From Rachycentron canadum (Eukaryota; Chordata; Actinopteri; Carangiformes; Rachycentridae), in NCBI GenBank assembly GCA_038496675.1, contig CM076653.1:23532676-23596675 (forward strand): a DNA stretch of 64,000 nt, in the 5' to 3' direction. The position numbers were made by a program, and so were the translations under genes. Position 1 is the first letter of the stretch. Each line of letters begins with the position of its first letter. Below the pieces are notes generated by a model. The model was not told where the DNA came from. It saw only the letters and a list, made by a program, of their open reading frames with translations, and did no database searches. Positions 13,547 through 26,348 of the stretch are shown piece after piece.

Positions 13547-13768
13547 CGCTTATCTGTTCAGGGTCACAGGGAGCTGGAGCTAATCACAGCTGACACTGGG
13601 TAAGGGCGGGGAGCCCGGAACCCGGAGCGCGGACAGGTCGTCAGTCTATCACAGGGCCGACCCATAGAGACATAAAGAGAAATGCAACAATTCACGCTCA
13701 CACCTGGAGAACATGGGTCTGTGGTTAGTGACAGTGCTAACCACTGAACCATCGCGCTACCCTGCACG
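13547..13768 (+). repeat. dispersed teleost repeat linked to a (CATC)n array
   Basis: Immediately after the (CATC)n array comes ATACCGCTTATCTGTTCAGG, GGGAGCTGGAGCTAATCACA and GCTGACACTGGG, then ACAGGTCGTCAGTCTATCAC, and finally AGTGCTAACCACTGAACCAT. The combination of a CATC array, a 'cagctgaca' block, 'acaggtcgccagtctatcac' and 'gctaaccactgcaccac' is a very abundant interspersed repeat in fish genomes. The interior is shortened here (the 'drop of header' section between the cagggcc and gctaacc blocks is largely missing). Confidence 0.75.
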
Positions 13769-15040
13769 TAAACATGAAAACTTTACTGTGAACGGAGACG
13801 CAAGGAGAAGGAGACAAAGAGAAAAGGAGTGGTGAAACAGGGAAAAAAATAGTTGAGCCTGTCGAGTCTACTTATCTGTCTCTCTGCAGGTGTCTTTAAC
13901 AACAGGGTGCCAGGACAAAGACTGAATAGTACAGTCTAAAATCTATTACTAGTAGGGAGGATAAGTGAAAATCCAAGTGCCAGTAGGTGTGTGTCAGCAC
14001 AGTGGGAGAGATGGTAGGAGAGGAACGTTGAGAAGAAGTGAAACAATAAGAAGAGATGGAAAAGGAAAGTAAGAAGAGGAAGAAAGGAAGCAGGAGAAGT
14101 TGAGAGATGTGGCTTTCAGTGACCACCACCTGCGAGCTGGCCTGCCGAGTTCCTGCATGCGTCTGTGAGAAACAGAGCATTTGTGAGTAAAGTGTGTGTA
14201 TACATGTGTAGGCCTGTGGTGGATAATGTCTGTCTTTCTGCTCACAGCAGTAGAACAGAGCAAATTAATCGAGAAAATCATATAAAACTACACCAGGGGC
14301 ACAAAGAGGCTTGCACAGCTAGACACTTTTCTTCAGATCCAAGATTCTCAGTTTTCTCTCTGTCTTAAAACTCTTGTCTATGTATTTATTTATTTATTTA
14401 TCTCATTTTCACATAAAAATACACAGACACATTCCCAACACAAAACCACAAAAGCCAAAGAGGACAATGTACAGTGGTCACTTTTCTCACATGATCCTCA
14501 CCAGCTGTTAGTTTCACTCTAGACACAGGGATCTTGGATGCGGTGTGTTTGTGAGTGCGCGCACGTGTTGGTGCATGCATGTGTAAACAGATACTGTGAC
14601 AGGCTCCTTAGTCACGGGTGATTTGACAGAGCCATAGTGAAAATAACACTGAGCTGCAGCTGTATTTACAACTGGACAAAAGGATGGGAAAGAAATTAAC
14701 AAGTGATTGGAAAACATACAGAGATACAAAAAAAATAAAGATACCGATAAATATCTTCATTGGGTTAATCCCAGAATAAATTTGACATTTTTTTGGTTTG
14801 TTGATAGAAAGAGGGAGAGAGGATACAGCTTCAAACCACAAGAAGCTCAGTGGAGAACTTGAGTCATATTCCCTCTCTTTTTCTTTTTTCTTTGTCATCT
14901 GAAATTTCCACCATCTTCTTTGGTATCTGTAGTTACATCTACACTGTACTCTGTAACCCCGTGCCGCAAAGATGTGGGAAACGGGCCACACAAAGTTACA
15001 CAGCATCCCAATCCAACACACTATCAATGCACTTTTTCAA

Positions 15041-15182
15041 AGCAAATTTTTGGATATTTTGCCTTCATTACAGTGACAGTGAGACAAGAAAGTAGGGAGA
15101 AAGAGAGAGGGGGGATCGACATGGGTTGGACTCGAACCTGGGCCACTGCAGCTGGGACTGAGTCACCGGGGCGTCCCATACT
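15041..15182 (-). mobile_element. tRNA-derived SINE fragment
   Basis: Read on the minus strand it begins GGGACGCCCCGGTGACTCAG, continues to a good RNA polymerase III B box (GGTTCGAGTCC at 15138-15128), then a CCCCTCTCTCTTTCTCC pyrimidine tract and an AAGGCAAAATATCCAAAAA-like tail. This is the layout of a common teleost tRNA-headed SINE. The A-box half is mostly deleted (the head is too short for a full tRNA-like region), so it is a decayed copy. Confidence 0.7.
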
Positions 15183-18100
15183 GTCAACACACTTTGATGC
15201 AACTTGTTTCTTTCTGCCCCATGTGCATGCATGCACATTGACTATAACAGTAGATCATGTGCAGTTTGTGTGTCTATTTTTCTTCTCACTATGCAAAATT
15301 ACAGCCAGGTCATCAGAAGCAAGAAACACAACAGTGCATCTGCTCGTGTCTGCAGGCCATGGGAATGGAAATCAATATCATCAGTTCTGTCTACCATAAA
15401 ACCATCAGAAAGAGAGAAATATCCTCTGCGGTGAAGGTAACTGCTTGCTCACAGTTATTTCATGTGGTGCTGCTTTTTTTTTTTGGTTTCAACTGTTGCC
15501 TCTAGTCAGTCAGTTGGGATGGCATCCAAGCTCAACAAGGATTAGATCAAAAAAAGATTTTTTTTTCTTCAGAACAAGTCATATCCACCATTTACAATTT
15601 GCAAAAGAAGTAGTTCACACTTTTCTTTTTCTTGTTAAGAAATGGCAGGTGCTGAAACTTTTCTTCCATGCATTTGCTTCCCATAGGTTTTCATGTAAAA
15701 AGGAAGAGGTAGCTGATAAAAGTCAAACAGTGTACCCTTAGCTCTTATGCCTACTAATAAAGCAGCTGTGACTATTTCAGCTCCACCTCATCCACCAACA
15801 TTGCTGCTGTTCTGAGGGAGCCACCAAGCTATAACAAGGACTCAACATATATCTTATTTAAATACTTGAGACCAATAGCATTTTAAGAGAAGAAGATGCT
15901 TCTATTACATAATTTCAATGCTGTTTTCAATCTGTGAAATTAAACTGATATTTTTTGTTATGGGCATCAAGGTTGGTCCCCATGTAAAAGAAAAAAACTA
16001 TTTCACACTCTGAAACACAAGAGGTCTTTTACTACTGGTCAGAGTCCATTGACACATTGTAGTTTCTCTCTCATCACATCTCACGATGACGCATGCTCGA
16101 CACTTACAGCTCATTCTACAATATTTATCAACTATGTACTCAGTGTTTGTCATTATAAAGGCATTATCCATGAATATACATTTGTACAAGTACCAACCAG
16201 GGTGAGACAGTGGAAGGCTTGAGTGGAAGCATAACTTTTAAGCAGTCACAACAAACTTGTAAATTGACACTTTGAATTGCAGATATTGTCTTAATGTAAT
16301 TTATATACATTAAAAAACTCAACTAACCAAAAAGCCAAATGACCAATCAAGATGACGACATTGATTATGTGCTAGGATGCTGGTTCTTGTCTTTAATTAA
16401 AATCATATTAGCTACACCGATCTCATATAAGGCCTCCTGGGATTCCAGAAACAAAATCTGGTGAAGTGACTGATAACTTTAATCCCAGAGTTATGTGACA
16501 CAACTTAGAACATATTACCTGCTGCATAAGAGAAAACCCAAAACATCATCAAAGACACCAGTCACCCTGCTCACTCACTGCTTCCTTTGCTGCCATCTGG
16601 GAAACGCACCAGAGCATCACCAAACCAGCAGCAGCACCAGCTGAAAGACAGTTGCTTTCCACAGACATCAGTGAAAAACTGCAACTAAACTCACTTCTTA
16701 CTTTTTTTTTTTTCACACACACACAAGGTACTCATTGAGTCATTTACAGTACCACTGTAGGTTTACAGTTACAGTAACTAAATACAGAGGAACACTACAT
16801 GTGTGTACATTGGGGTGTAGGATGTACATGTACATGTCACATGACAGGCACTGTTACGACAGGGAAGACGCTTTCAAACTCTGGAAAAAGGTAAAGAGCA
16901 ATAACCTGGACATAAAGTTTAGATACACAAACACATTATACATTAACACTTTGTGGACAAGAGAGAAAAAGGTCAGTGTAGTATTGAAAAGACTAGATAT
17001 AAAAGTCTTTTATCTGGGGTGCTCTCTCCCTCACACACACACAGACACAACAAGTGTCACTGCGGTATACTATTTACTCCACACAGAGAAGAGTTGTCTC
17101 CTCTTAACTCCACTGTATTACCTGTGCCTGCAACGAAAGGATGGAAAAGGCCTAAGGTGGATGTGGGACAACCACAGACAAATTTCAGATTTAATTTCAC
17201 AATTGTGACAAATTCACAATTACATTACATAACTTGCTTGTCTTGGGAGTCAGGTAATGTGTCTGGTGATAATGTGGCAAAATTCTTTCCTGAACCTGGG
17301 ATTAAAGAGAGCAGATTACATTTCCCACATAGATTCAAACACTGAAACAAGTTTAACGGGGCAAGGACAACCATCACTGTCAACTATTGTTGTAAATACC
17401 ATTAGCAAGATTAAACACTGGTGAAAATTACTGAAAAACACGTCAAAGCAAAAACAAAACTAACACATGGACATGGACACATGTCCAGAAAATATCTACA
17501 CAGATGTGTGCCTGAATAGCAGATTTGTTAAAATGTTTTATGTCTCTGGTTCAAAAACTATCACAATAACAATAAATTGCTGAGACATACATTCCCCCAA
17601 CTGCCGCTTTAATACTGATGACACAGCATGTTTAACTTCAGAGGATGGTTAAATACAAAATAAAACACAAAGCCATGAGTGATTCATCTGCTGAAGAACT
17701 TTACTCAGAGGAGTTTTGTTTACAAGATTCATACTGGGAAAAGACTACGTCGATGATAACATGTAAGAAAAAGGCCAAAAACATCTCCTTAAAAAAAGAT
17801 TAGCCAAGAGCTAAACATAATATTTCTTTCTGCCCAACAGTTGCTGTCTAAGTGCTTTATTATTTATGTTTTCCATCTGTGGCTAAAAAACAAAACTCAG
17901 AGCAAAGGGCATTTAAAATCCTCTGACATTTTAAATAAACAAAACAGAATAAGGCTCTGTAATGCCATTTGACATGTTGGGCAAGAATACTGAAAATAGA
18001 CGTGACTGATATTTTGATGGCTTAACATTTATTCCTTTGTTACTGTGACTTTGGTTTTTCAAGTATACACAAAGCACAGGCCATGTAATACAATTTGACA

Positions 18101-18876
18101 TGCTAAATGAAATGCTTAAAATAGCTATGCCTGCTGTTTAAATGCAAAACAAATTATTTGCTACTAGAGTAAACAAAGTCATGCAAAGGCCAAGCAAAAC
18201 CTTTTGACATTTTAAAAGAAAAGTTTATAAATAGATTTGAGAGGATTAACTGCATCCTGACCAGGAAAAAAAAATAAAACAGTCTAATCTTTGATTCTTG
18301 TTCTTTTTCTGACAATACAGATGACAACATGTGTGCATAACGCAACATCAAAGCAACAATCCATAATAGTTGCATGTCAAGACAGAGCAGTTCAATTGTT
18401 TGGTGTGAAATACATATTTTTGTTTGAGCATTATGCCTGTGTGCTTCTATGTCAGTGTTGGGCATGTGTGTGTACTTTGTCAACACAATGATTGTGTGTC
18501 TCATATAGCCTGCGGCTTGTCGGAGTCTGCCAGGCACACCGGGGGGTGGGGTAGGGGGGGGGTGGGTTGCGTATATGTGTGTGTACAAGAGTGTGTGTGT
18601 TTGTGTATGTGTGCGAGTGTATAAGCTTTGTTTTACCACTCTACCTGCAGAGTATGTGACTGTGTGCCTTTACCCTTCGTACTGTAAGCATTACTATGCA
18701 AAGTACCAGTAATCTCACCTGCTCAGGCCATAACTGGAATATATAAAGATACAATTAGAAATTGGACCGATCCCCTCAGTGGGTGTTTCTATAGTTCTCA
18801 TCAAAACAACTAAAAATGTAAAATACACATGTAGACTCAGGATGGAAGAACTGCTAAAGAAGATAATATAAGATAA

Positions 18877-18909
18877 AGAATGAAAGAAAGAAAGAATGAA
18901 AAGAATGAA

Positions 18910-18969
<60 letters not shown>

Positions 18970-18970
18970 A
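18877..18970. repeat. (GAAA)n purine array
   Basis: Tetranucleotide GAAA/AAAG array with a few variant units (GAATGAAAAG) at the 5' side. In the CDKAL1 transcript the complement is a (CUUU)n pyrimidine run. Confidence 0.97.
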
Positions 18971-20335
18971 GTGAGGCTGGAAAAATAAAGAATACTAGCC
19001 GTAGAGGAAAGGAAAAAGAAAGGCCAGCAAATTTAATACTCCAGCAGAGATTCGTCCATTCACCTCCATTTTTTGTTATTCTGTCAATTCGTGGTCATGG
19101 AGAGACATTATTCACTACCCATATTCCTTCCCCTCTCCTTTTCTCTCTCTCTCCCTCTTTTTTCTGTCTTTCATAGGACTGTCAATTTACTGTCTTGTGG
19201 AAGGAGCAGAGCCGTTTTCTTCTCTTTCTCCTATTCTCTGTCTCCTTGAGAAAGTATGCTGTGAAAAGAGCTGATTATTGGATGGCACTCAAGCTGCTTT
19301 CCTGTCTCCTGATCTCTCCGTCTACTTTGCTCTCTCTCTTTCATTCGTGCTTCATTTTTTGGCCTCTCTCTCACACATACCTCTCCTCTTCTATCATTTA
19401 ATTTCATCTGAGGATGAGGACTGGTGAAGATACATTCTCTTTTTCTTTCCTTCACCATGCTGTTGAGTGCTTTCTGTGCTATTGTGTCCCACTAAAAGAC
19501 TCATTACTGTCCTTCCTCTTCTGTGGAAAGTGCTGTTTCTGTGAATCAAGGGCTGACAGACAGAGAGATAGAGGGAAAAAGAGAGTAAAAGAGAGAGAGA
19601 ACACAGAAAGAGAAGACATCTATGTCAATAAAAGCAAAACCTTGGTTTTTTTTTGTTTTTTTTTTTTTTTTCATGGAATGAAATGACAAAAACACCAAGG
19701 CTTTTTAATGAACATGTCACAGCTCACAAAAGAATCAGGAGAAGGAAGGCAAAAAGGGATAGAGAAAGTCAGGCTAAACAGGGAAGCAAAGATGAGATAA
19801 AAAGCAAGGAGAGAAACTAAGAAATAAAAGTGAAATGACAAAAAATAAACAAAAACACACAAACAATATGCTACTGGCAGAAAGGAAATCATTTGCACTT
19901 TGTTATTCCCATTCAGAGTTTGGGGGATCAGCATGCATTAGAAAGTCTGGGAAACAGCATGTCAGTTCATAACAGGGAGACTCAAACTCATTCTCACATA
20001 GTGGGCGATTGACTTTGCTTCATCTATTCATCTGTTTTTAGGGTTTAAGAGAACGTCAAGCTAATAAAACTTAATCTCTAAGTGAACAGCCACACAGAAA
20101 ATATATTCTCATTCTCATAATCTTTGTGGAAAACAAGAAAGGTAATCCAGTCAAGTATGTAAAATTTACCACCCTACCCCTCCTTACACTCACTAGTAGT
20201 TGCTTTTCCCCACTAAAGAAATGTGGCTTTGAGGACACTTCTCCCATCCAAGCCCCACCACTCAGCACAACCTTCTTGGGCTGCACATGGACAAAGAGCA
20301 ATGTGTCATTAGATCTCGATGAGTGTATCCTCGTT

Positions 20336-20550
20336 ACTCAACCATCCATCCACAATTCCTACACCTGTCTATATATTCACACATCCATGCATCTATTCAT
20401 CTTCTCATCCATCAGTTGTGTGCACCGAAGCCATCACGTTTCACATCCATGCATTCATATCTTTCTGCCCACTTTCACGTCCATCCATTCATAGCCATCC
20501 ACACAAGCTTTCACATGTCACCCTTCTGTAAATCCATCCATCTATCCATC
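20336..20550. repeat. imperfect CATCCATC-rich low-complexity region
   Basis: Scattered CATCCATC, CATCCATGCATC and CATTCAT words over about 215 bases, much less regular than the array at 13.4 kb. The long open frames over it are an effect of the base composition. Confidence 0.7.
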
Positions 20551-22482
20551 CGACCATATTGCTTTATTCTCACACACATCAGTATGAATACTGGCTGGTG
20601 TGCAATCATCTCTCTCCTTCCATCTCTGAAATAATAGATCTCTCACTCTGTTCCTCATTCAAACAAATGGACATTACAGACCTTGCCTATCCAACTACCC
20701 ACTTATCTACCAATCTTTCTTTTTCCTCACTTTCTCGTACAATGTTCCTCTGCATCTTAGATGAAACAACAAAGCTCAGATTGCATCCTCCTATCCCAAT
20801 TCTTTTATTCTTCAATTTTTTTCTCACTCTCTACCAAAAGCCTGTAATTATAGACCTTGCTGCAACACATGGGGGGTGAGAGTCTACCTGCCTTTCCCTA
20901 ATCACTCATTCATCTCACACACACATTCAGCTCAGTGTGTGGTGGACTCACACAGAGACTCATAGAAAATAGATGGCCTTCAAATATGTATAGGCCAGCC
21001 ACCAGTGTGTGCATGTGTGTGTGTGTGTGTGTACGTGTGGGTATGGGTGCATGCCAGTGCCTGATTGTACTGAAAGCATTTGTGTGCATGTGTATTTTCA
21101 ATCAGACCTGTTCACTTATAATAATAATACTGAATACAGAGACTGGAAAACACAGTTGTCAAGTACACCGATTGGTGTACATCACATATGCCAGAGGGCT
21201 GCGCTGTAATTGTGCCTATGTGTGTAGCTTGCTGATACTGCTGTGTTTTCAAGCCATTAGGTCACTTATCTATTAGCACTATGCTCCAGTGCCACTCTAC
21301 CACCATTAATAGCTAGCAATGCAGGTCATAAGAACTATGGATTACAGATCATCAGCAGCATGATTGGAGGTCACTTAATATAACAACATTAGTTAATAGT
21401 TAATTGCCAATATGCTGTGGACAGCAGAGATGAACATTAATGAATTTTTGCACCACCGTTGTACAACATACACTGATCTATCAGTCGACCTTTTTGTCTG
21501 TCTATGGTTTAAATTAGTTTCTCATGAAGTTGTGGTGCCTCTAACATGCTGATATTTTAAAACATATTTTAGAAAGTGCTCATTTAGTTTCACTATCTTT
21601 TATTCTATTACCATTTCTATTGCAGACTTTGCCTGTAGACACAAAATACTCACAGTACATTTTATACTTCCTCCAAAAACCTCAACGCACCATGTGTGCA
21701 AAAAAAAAAAACCTGACGTGTTCTGTTCTGCTATTACTATTTCAAGAAAGCGCTTAAAGCAAAAAGTGAAAACAGTGCTCACATTGGAAGACAGAGACTC
21801 CCTCCAACCTCTTTGACAACCTCTACCTCTCTACATTAATTCTCCTCAAGAGCAAGTCAAGGGTAGAGATGATGACTCTACCTCCATTTTACTCTTACAA
21901 AACCTCCTGAGATGCTTTTAGGTAGATCTTAGGACTGGCAATAATTGATGCAAGAAAATATCTGGACAAAGGTATTTACAGTATAAGGACCAGACAAAGT
22001 GTATGTGTATGTATTAATTTATGTGCATGTGTTGCTACATCAAACCAAAAAAATTTAAGGCCTTGGCACGTTGTTATGGAGTTGAGGAAAGTAAGTGAAA
22101 ACGAATGCAAGCGTGTGTTTGATGGGCTGCAGTCTTTATGAGTTTTACAAGGTCTAGGCCCCACTGCTGAACTTTTCATTGCTGAGTGACGTGTTCCCTG
22201 GCTTGCTTAAAACCTTTATCTTTCTTTCTTTTTATCTCATTCTCTGCCAACCATTTCTGTCTCTGTGTATGCCTCCGTCTTCATCAGTGTCCCTCTCGCT
22301 CTCTCTCATGTCTCTGTCTGTTCCTTGGTTCCCCTCCCTCTCTTCCTGGCAGTAAAGGTTGATGGAGTGTGAAATTAGAAAGTGTATCATATTCTGCTCT
22401 GTGGCTCCATGTCCTGAGCTATAAGCTACAGCTAGTCAGAGTGAAATAACATGCAGTGAAACAGATACATTAACATGGTGTT

Positions 22483-22514
<32 letters not shown>

Positions 22515-22687
22515 CGTGCATCAATGTGTGTGTGTACATGATGTGTATGTGAATTTGGTGGGAAGGAAGCAGAGGAGAGTTTAGCCAGCCACAGCTTATT
22601 TTAAATTACTTATCTCACGCCTGATACACTGGTGCTTTTTCACAAACTGCAGAAGCCATTATGGATTAAAAATGTGGAGAAATACAA

Positions 22688-22703
22688 GCACGCACGCACA
22701 CGC

Positions 22704-22743
<40 letters not shown>
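22688..22743. repeat. (CACG)n(AC)n microsatellite
   Basis: CACG/CACA steps followed by perfect AC dinucleotides, about 56 bases in all. Confidence 0.95.
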
Positions 22744-22745
<2 letters not shown>

Positions 22746-23781
22746 ATACATTTGCTGAGAAGACAAAATTTGAATAGCCTGTTGTAAACACAACTTTTAT
22801 AGTTTTGATAAGGAAAGAACACACTGAGAGCTTGACAGATGTAGGGTTGGTTCTCTCATTACCTGAAAAATATTAGAGTATGCATTTCCTTGAATATATG
22901 CACGTCTGAATACACACATGCACACTACATCAGGCAACTTATTTTAAAATGCTAGGACTAAATGGATTATTTATCCAAGACATATTGGATAATTGATAGA
23001 CGAGTGCAATATATGTTGACAACCAAAGACGCAAACATAATTCTGCGTGAAATATGACAAAAATAAAAAACAGTTATACCAGTTTGTCTTGTGGGCTTAA
23101 AAATGAGAAGGCTAATGCTAATTGATGATCACAATTATGTTTTATTGATAACAATATGTGCCAACATAGCATTGCCGAGAATAGCAAATCAAGATTTTGA
23201 CTCACTACTTCAATACAAATACAAATTCAAACAGTGTTTAAAACCAGCTACTCAAACTTATGCACTTCCATTCCATTAAAGAAATCAAGTAAATATTGAT
23301 TTGCAGATGAATCAAACTGCATTGAAAGAACTTTAAACCACAGTGTATTGTATCTGTACAAATGTATCTATTATTGTATTAGATCATGGCTCACATATCA
23401 CAATGTATATTGATTGTTAGATATGTGGTTTTGTTAAAAAGACTCTTTTGAACTTCTGTAGCGTTTTTAATCTGTGTATCTGTGTTTCTCAGGATCCATT
23501 GCTTTCCAGTTTCCATTCCATATACTTACTTTTATGTAATGATTTGCTAATTTATCTTGGATATCTAGTATATTCCACATTAAGGAGTATACTACACAAG
23601 CACAATTTACTATGATTAATACTAATTGTGTTGTGCTGTATTTTGTTGTATGGCCATGAAGTAATGACTGTTTTACCTACATAGATTTATTTGACTGAAT
23701 GAACAAGGAAAAAAATGTGATTATAGGTCTATATTTAACTACTCTGCATCAGCATGCAGGTGTGCATATGTGTGTGCTTAC

Positions 23782-23946
23782 CTGCAGCAGACCAGACACC
23801 TCTCCTTTCTGAAGTGGTGCAGCAATGGATGGAGTGAATGGCTTACTGTCTTCTACTGGCTGGCCTCTAAGGAAATGTTTTCCTGCCTCATAGATGTCCA
23901 CTTCAATCATCTTCCCTTTGAACTCGGCCTTCTTAGGTACCAGCAC
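23782..23946 (-). CDS. CDKAL1: CDKAL1 exon, third in window (TRAM domain, second half)
   Basis: A 55-codon, phase-0 exon with VLVPKKAEFKGKMIEVDIY at the start and the signature blocks AGKHFLRGQPV, FTPSIAAPL and KGEVSGL. These are the most conserved part of the CDKAL1 C-terminus. The GKM-EV-IYE-GKHF-GQPV pattern is the TRAM RNA-binding fold that completes the half encoded by the preceding exon. The acceptor is TTTCTTTGCAG|GTG and the donor is CTGCAG|GTAAGC, both near consensus. If the following intron were retained, the frame would continue for 10 residues (VSTHICTPAC) to a stop at 23749-23751 and omit the membrane tail. Confidence 0.97.
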
Positions 23947-26084
23947 CTGCAAAGAAACAGCAACATATATGAGATGAGAAAACCACGATGAAGCTAAAAA
24001 TAACCATTTAACATTTGGGATTTCATTCATTGCAGATTTGACTGTGGGAAAAACTACTTAGTAAATCACATCATATTATCAAAACTTCACAGTAGAGCAC
24101 AATAGATAATATTAATTGTCATTTAGTGACTGCACTTTAGTGCCCTAAGGTGAGGTAAAGGTCACCTATAAAACTTTCTGTTCCACTAAACAACCAATGC
24201 TCTGCATGTTTCTTCACATCTGTCAATTACATTTTCAATTAACTACTCTTCAAAACTGTTTTCCCAGTGCTCCCCCTCATTGTTTTTCAGCTAGTCTCTG
24301 CATGCTTACAAAAAAACACAGGGCTGAGTGTTTTCAGTTCCATTTATGGAAGCCCTCAAGGTCAAAAACTACGGCAACAGCTGTGAGATAAACCAGTGGG
24401 ATTTGCTGGTTTGTCTTATTATTTCACCATGGCAACTATAAATCTCGGCTGATCACAGCAGGAGGGAAGAGAAAACAAAGACTTATAATTATGGCTTAGT
24501 GTGAAATGGAATTTGTTCTTAATGACTTACCCCTGTAAATAAAGATCATATGCAAATGCTTTTCCTTTCAAAACAATTTTCAAACTAACCACAAAATTGA
24601 CAGGTTGACAGTGATTATTTTTACTGATTTACTCCTTTTCTTTAGCTCTTGCTTTCAAATTCTATCTCTCTGGTAAACACTAATAGAATGATTGGTGTTG
24701 TGATTATTGATGGGATTTAAAACTGCATTCATAAGAGCTTGTGCAAATTATAATCACAACTAAAATGCAGGTTTTCTTCGTAAACATCCCATAATTTATT
24801 CTATTTACAAAATGAAAGAAAAAGGCTTTCTCTATACAAGTAACCACCTTGGGATTTGAAAAGTGATGTTATCCTTTCTGAAAGAAACAGACATGAACAC
24901 AATTGAGCTTTTATGGCAAACTCATTGCATTGAAAATTTCCTGTGGAAACTACCTAAAGTTATAATGGTTACAGTCATCAGAGCCTTATATGAATCAAAC
25001 GCGTTAGACAGTATCATTCTTAAACAAGTGCTGCTTAAATGATTTGCTATAGCAATCGCATCGTCCATTTACAGTGTTCATTTTGGATCATTTCATACGG
25101 GACAACAAATGAAAAATCTGTTCTAGTGTATGAGTGAAGCTGTCACATATCTGCATGAGGATTTTGGATGGTCACAGAGTGTAATGACCAATAATGATTG
25201 TCCCTGCCTGGTCACCCAACTATGTCAACTGTGTGTGTGTGTGTACACAAGTTCTGCGTGCTCAGGCTTCATGTACTCCCTTCATCTCCTCTTGTTCCTG
25301 ATTTTGGCCCTGCTCTTGTTTTGGGACTTTTACAGTGCTCAGTTTTCATCCCCACTCTCTCAGAGCAGAGAGAGAAAGAAACAGCAAAGCTGACCATTTC
25401 ATTACTTTACAGTTATGAAATAAATATGTAAATGTTAATGAGATGCTAATCTGCATAAGAAATACAAAAAAGGAATAAAAATTATAATATTCATCCCCTT
25501 TCAAATTGACCCAGACAGACGGGATCACTATAAGTGATTTCCTTTATTACACAAATTTATAGACATCTTCATATACTTAATAACGATGATACTAATGTGA
25601 TCATTCGCTGATCCCTGTTGGTAAATTCTGTTTTTGCTTGCCTCTTTCCACATGCAGACCAGAGACTGGGATTCGCAGCAGACCAACAACCTTGTCATGC
25701 TGGGGATTCAATATCTTGCCCAAGTACACTTCAGCAGGCTGCGTGCTGACTCAGATCATCTGGTGGTCTGTCTAACCATTACAGGGCTCTGCAGGACTAA
25801 GCTACTGACTCGAGAGAGAATAGCATGTGAACGGGTGGAGGGAGTGTTACTGCTGTGATGGCAGGACTACACCTGGTTCAGTGTTAATCTGTCAGTCTTT
25901 ATCCAGCTGGTGGAATATGATAGGAGATGGAGAACAGGCCAGACAGACACACAGCCAGTGCCACACCTGCCTGATCAACACACCTGCTGCTCGACACTCT
26001 GACCACTGTGAGGGTGTGTGTGTGGAAGTGGTCGGTAACCAGGCTGAGAGCAGAGAGGTAAAACACAGCAGGGCTGTGAGTTAC

Positions 26085-26143
<59 letters not shown>
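26085..26143. repeat. (GA)n microsatellite
   Basis: GA dinucleotides with a few AAG interruptions; (UC)n in the CDKAL1 transcript. Confidence 0.95.
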
Positions 26144-26254
26144 TGTGAGATAGTGAGTGAGGGTCATTCGAGGCCCATTACAAGGTGATTAAATGATGAA
26201 AGAGCTTGTCCGATTTCATTGGAAACCCCCCTCCTACTTCCTCACACACTCTCT

Positions 26255-26256
<2 letters not shown>

Positions 26257-26342
<86 letters not shown>
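26257..26342. repeat. long (AC)n microsatellite
   Basis: About 86 bases of essentially perfect AC. In the CDKAL1 pre-mRNA this is (UG)n. Both strands give open His-Thr or Val-Cys frames that are not genes. Confidence 0.98.

Positions 26343-26348
<6 letters not shown>

Larger units (their letters stand above)
10508..23781 (-). other. CDKAL1: CDKAL1 last intron (13.3 kb)
   Basis: GT-AG intron between the TRAM exon and the tail-anchor exon. It holds the (CATC)n block with its linked dispersed repeat (13.4-13.8 kb), a SINE relic (15.0-15.2 kb), a (GAAA)n array (18.9 kb), a G-rich run (18.54 kb), pyrimidine-rich low-complexity DNA at 19.1-19.5 and 22.2-22.35 kb, and CATC-rich DNA at 20.3-20.55 kb. 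No further exon with credible splice sites was found on either strand. The blocks at 12.1-12.4 and 21.2-21.4 kb are repeat-free and resemble conserved non-coding DNA. Confidence 0.85.

Noticed and set aside
14608..15399. Long frames on both strands around 14.6-15.4 kb
   Set aside because: They cross the SINE relic and T-rich tracts in different frames and resemble no protein.
16826..16845. Palindromic GTACATGTACATG site
   Set aside because: Short palindromes of this type are expected by chance, and no partner sites cluster around it.
16735..17208. 157-codon plus-strand open frame
   Set aside because: Low-complexity, AT-biased codons, no domain likeness and no flanking splice sites; a chance frame in the intron.
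18154..18639. 161-codon minus-strand open frame
   Set aside because: Its start lies in the TG/G-rich low-complexity stretch and the rest is AT-rich; no similarity to a known domain.
25640..25760. TATCTTGCCCAAGTACACTT, similar to a common fish repeat word
   Set aside because: Only about 30 bases match the remembered repeat and block order differs, so not enough to annotate.
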